Positions 62,179 through 64,000 of a DNA stretch of 64,000 nucleotides are shown piece by piece. The stretch is from DLKC01 sp002478885 (GTDB taxonomy: Bacteria; Bacteroidota; Bacteroidia; Chitinophagales; Chitinophagaceae), in assembly GCA_046329585.1 (NCBI GenBank), contig JAXLUI010000001.1, forward strand, positions 2,976,001-3,040,000, read 5' to 3'. Every line of letters begins with the position of its first letter. The stretch's first letter is position 1. Below the pieces are notes generated by a model. It had not been told where the DNA came from, did not search any database, and worked only from the letters and a program-made list of their open reading frames with translations. The translations under genes and the position numbers were made by a program.

Positions 62179-63468
62179 TTAGAGGATGGCTTTAAGGCTA
62201 TCGGCTGTTGCTTCTATGGTGTTGTCGAGATCTTCCCTGGTTAGTGCGTTATTGAGGAACCAGCTTTCAAAAGCGGAGGGCGGCAAATAAATGCCACGGT
62301 CAAGCATGGCATGGAAATATTGCTTGAACAACTCGTTATTGGCTGAGGCTGCGCTCGCAAAATCCGTAACGGGATGATCACTGAAATGCACGCTGATCAT
62401 CGACCCGAGATGGTTGATCACATAAGGCGTTTGGGATGCTCTTAATACCTCGTCAAGGCCCTGTTTTAAATAGGCCGTTTTATCATCTAGTTCTTGCAGC
62501 AGTTCAGGTTGCTCCTTAAGAATGGACAGCAGTGTGTAACCGGCAATCATCGCGATCGGGTTGCCGCTGAGTGTGCCGGCCTGGTAAACACTGCCAAGTG
62601 GCGCAACCGATTCCATAATATGTTGCTTACCACCAAATGCACCGACGGGCAGGCCAGCGCCAATTACTTTTCCGTAAGTAACAAGGTCGGCATTGATACC
62701 AAGTTTTTCCTGTGCGCCACCCAATGCAAGCCGGAAACCATTCATTACTTCGTCGAAGATGAAAACAATATTTTCTGCATCGCAGATCTTCCGGATACCT
62801 TCAAGAAAACCTGGCTGGGGAATAATGCAACCCATATTGCCTGCCACAGGCTCTACAATGATAGCAGCGACCTGGCCTTTGTTTTCGTCCACAAGCCTTT
62901 CAACGGCTGCAAGATCGTTGTAAGCGCAGGTGAGGGTGTCATTACTAACTCCGGCTGTTACACCGGGAACGGTTTGAATATTAAGGGTGGCTAATCCGCT
63001 GCCGGCCTTTACCAAAAAGGAATCGGCATGGCCATGATAACAGCCCTCAAACTTGATGATCTTGTTCCTGCCGGTATAACCACGCGCAACGCGGATAGCG
63101 CTCATACATGCTTCGGTACCACTGCTTACCATTCTTAGCAGGTCAACATTGGGCGCCATACTTTTGATGAGTTCTGCCATCTTAATTTCCAGCTCTGTTG
63201 GCGCGCCATAAGAAGTGGAATAAACGGCCTGTTCCTGTATGGCTTTTACCACAGGCTCATATGCATGGCCGAGTATCATGGGGCCCCAGGAAGCGATATA
63301 GTCGATATACCGGTTATCATCTGCATCATAGAGATACGCCCCCTTAGCGTGGTTGATAAATAACGGCGTGCCGCCTACACTTTTAAATGCTCTTACAGGA
63401 GAGTTGACCCCGCCCGGTATAGATTGCTGTGCGCGGGAAAACAGTTGGATGCTTTTGGAAATATTCAT
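62179..63468 (-). CDS. hemL: Glutamate-1-semialdehyde 2,1-aminomutase
   Basis: 429 residues from ATG 63468 (MNISKSIQLFSRAQQSIPGG); a TTG five codons upstream is less likely. It has the GSAM pattern: GGVNSPVRAFKSVGGTP, MVSSGTEACMSAIRVARGYTGR, CYHGHADSFLVKAGSG, IVEPVAGNMG, FDEVMNGFR and the PLP lysine in VTYGKVIGAGLPVGAFGGK. It makes 5-aminolevulinate from glutamate-1-semialdehyde (C5 haem pathway). It is transcribed alone here. Its upstream region overlaps the broken S23-type gene. Confidence 0.96.
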   Translation of the reverse strand: MNISKSIQLFSRAQQSIPGGVNSPVRAFKSVGGTPLFINHAKGAYLYDADDNRYIDYIASWGPMILGHAYEPVVKAIQEQAVYSTSYGAPTELEIKMAELIKSMAPNVDLLRMVSSGTEACMSAIRVARGYTGRNKIIKFEGCYHGHADSFLVKAGSGLATLNIQTVPGVTAGVSNDTLTCAYNDLAAVERLVDENKGQVAAIIVEPVAGNMGCIIPQPGFLEGIRKICDAENIVFIFDEVMNGFRLALGGAQEKLGINADLVTYGKVIGAGLPVGAFGGKQHIMESVAPLGSVYQAGTLSGNPIAMIAGYTLLSILKEQPELLQELDDKTAYLKQGLDEVLRASQTPYVINHLGSMISVHFSDHPVTDFASAASANNELFKQYFHAMLDRGIYLPPSAFESWFLNNALTREDLDNTIEATADSLKAIL

Positions 63469-63479
63469 ATCGTGAATGG

Positions 63480-63859
63480 TCAATGGTGAATGGTCAATGA
63501 TGAACCGCCTGAATCGATTAAACCGGTCAATATCTTAAATGTTCTGATCATCGTTTCACCAAGATTATCGAATGTATAATTGTCTAAATAATTTACTTCT
63601 TTTGCAATATCAAGTGCGGCATCAATTTCTATTACCGAACCCCTGGCAACTTCATAATATCTTTTCTTTCATTTTCCGATTTACGCGACGCTCATTCTGC
63701 AATATTAAGATGGACGGATAACGCCGCTCTTCTTATTTGTGATACCATTCCAAATTTCTCATCAGGAGGGAAAGTTTTTGTAAGCTTGTAACATTCCAGG
63801 ACAAAAGCTTTTGAAAATCCATATACGTCTGGTTTTTGGTGGTTGAGTTGAAGAAACAT
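63480..63859 (-). pseudogene. Broken four-helix-bundle (S23/IVP-type) gene
   Basis: From ATG 63859 the frame reads MFLQLNHQKPDVYGFSKAFV...QIRRAALSVHLNIAE, the start of a four-helix-bundle protein, then hits UGA (63692-63694) where the family has Gly (GGA to TGA fits). Beyond it, reading resumes (ASRKSENER), but a one-base loss in an A run near 63665 shifts the frame before YYEVARGSVIEIDAALDIAK. The restored frame ends at 63480. Two lesions make this a decayed gene. It is followed by CACCATT-type repeats. Confidence 0.8.
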
Positions 63860-64000
63860 GGCATTGGCTTTTAATGATGAATAATAAACAAAACACCAAA
63901 TCATCAATGTTTTTGCAAGTTTATTCACCATTCACCATTGCGTCCCCTCATCCTTCTTCCCCCACAAACTCATCCCATCCTTTTACCTTTTTGGTTGCTT

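Noticed and set aside
1..64000. rRNA and tRNA genes
   Set aside because: None was recognised on reading the intergenic regions; a tRNA could be missed by eye, but no cloverleaf-like segment with a TTCGA arm in proper context was seen.

Overview
The window looks like a chromosomal segment of a Bacteroidota species, most likely a Chitinophagaceae-type relative (inference). The reasons are TAnnTTTG-type -7 boxes, AT-rich upstream regions without strong Shine-Dalgarno sequences, many secreted or lipidated enzymes, a DcaP-type porin, a GH109-type oxidoreductase, and a TrmB/DUF5522/alkyltransferase-like gene block. I found no rRNA, tRNA, CRISPR array or prophage.

Region by region. 1-2126: the end of one unrecognised gene and a second small secreted unknown. 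2275-12508: three consecutive, very large, secreted WD40-propeller/caspase (peptidase C14) paralogues; a fourth lies at 22278-25562. Sequence signatures group the four as 1 with 3 and 2 with 4, which suggests duplication of a two-gene unit. 12727-21986, between paralogues 3 and 4: a DUF885 lipoprotein, an outer-membrane porin, a beta-lactamase-like/D-aminoacylase fusion, a DUF1611 (DgcN-like) protein, an enolase-superfamily epimerase (DgcA-like) and an intradiol dioxygenase-like lipoprotein. Part of this block looks like a D-amino-acid or N-acyl-D-amino-acid salvage set. 25852-29220: 3-hydroxyacyl-CoA dehydrogenase, an NAD-dependent epimerase and a class I/II aminotransferase. 29402-32999: an unrecognised small protein with a membrane protein, a NarL-type two-component pair and a lipoprotein MsrB. 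33163-39818: adenylate kinase, then a sulfatase facing a three-gene cluster (Tat-exported beta-propeller, secreted chitobiase-C-like protein, and a membrane cytochrome c/LRR/chitobiase-C fusion). 39990-48660: FAH-family hydrolase, flavin reductase, sugar isomerase-like protein, M19 dipeptidase, LpxD-like acyltransferase, RNA pseudouridine synthase, GNAT, PheS and acylphosphatase. 48763-51882: AsmA-like protein. 51883-54390: a 2.5-kb gene-poor region containing a higher-order repeat array. 54391-57281: alkyltransferase-like protein, DUF5522, TrmB and the GH109-like oxidoreductase. 57384-59755: an intact IS1595-family element with passenger genes and an 8-bp target duplication. 60011-63468: GH1-like hydrolase with an SDR partner, and HemL. 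The window ends in a broken four-helix-bundle (S23-type) gene.

Two features stand out beyond the gene list. First, about twenty copies of an intergenic inverted-repeat element, with the core GTGCGACGCAAC and a partner arm resembling GTTGTGTCACTCACTTGTAC or GTTGCGTCGCACTCTTGTAC, are scattered between genes across the whole window; the IS1595-family element has split one of them. Second, the four secreted caspase-propeller proteins share an unnamed linker module and a beta-sandwich-like segment between propeller and protease. Their function cannot be read from the sequence.
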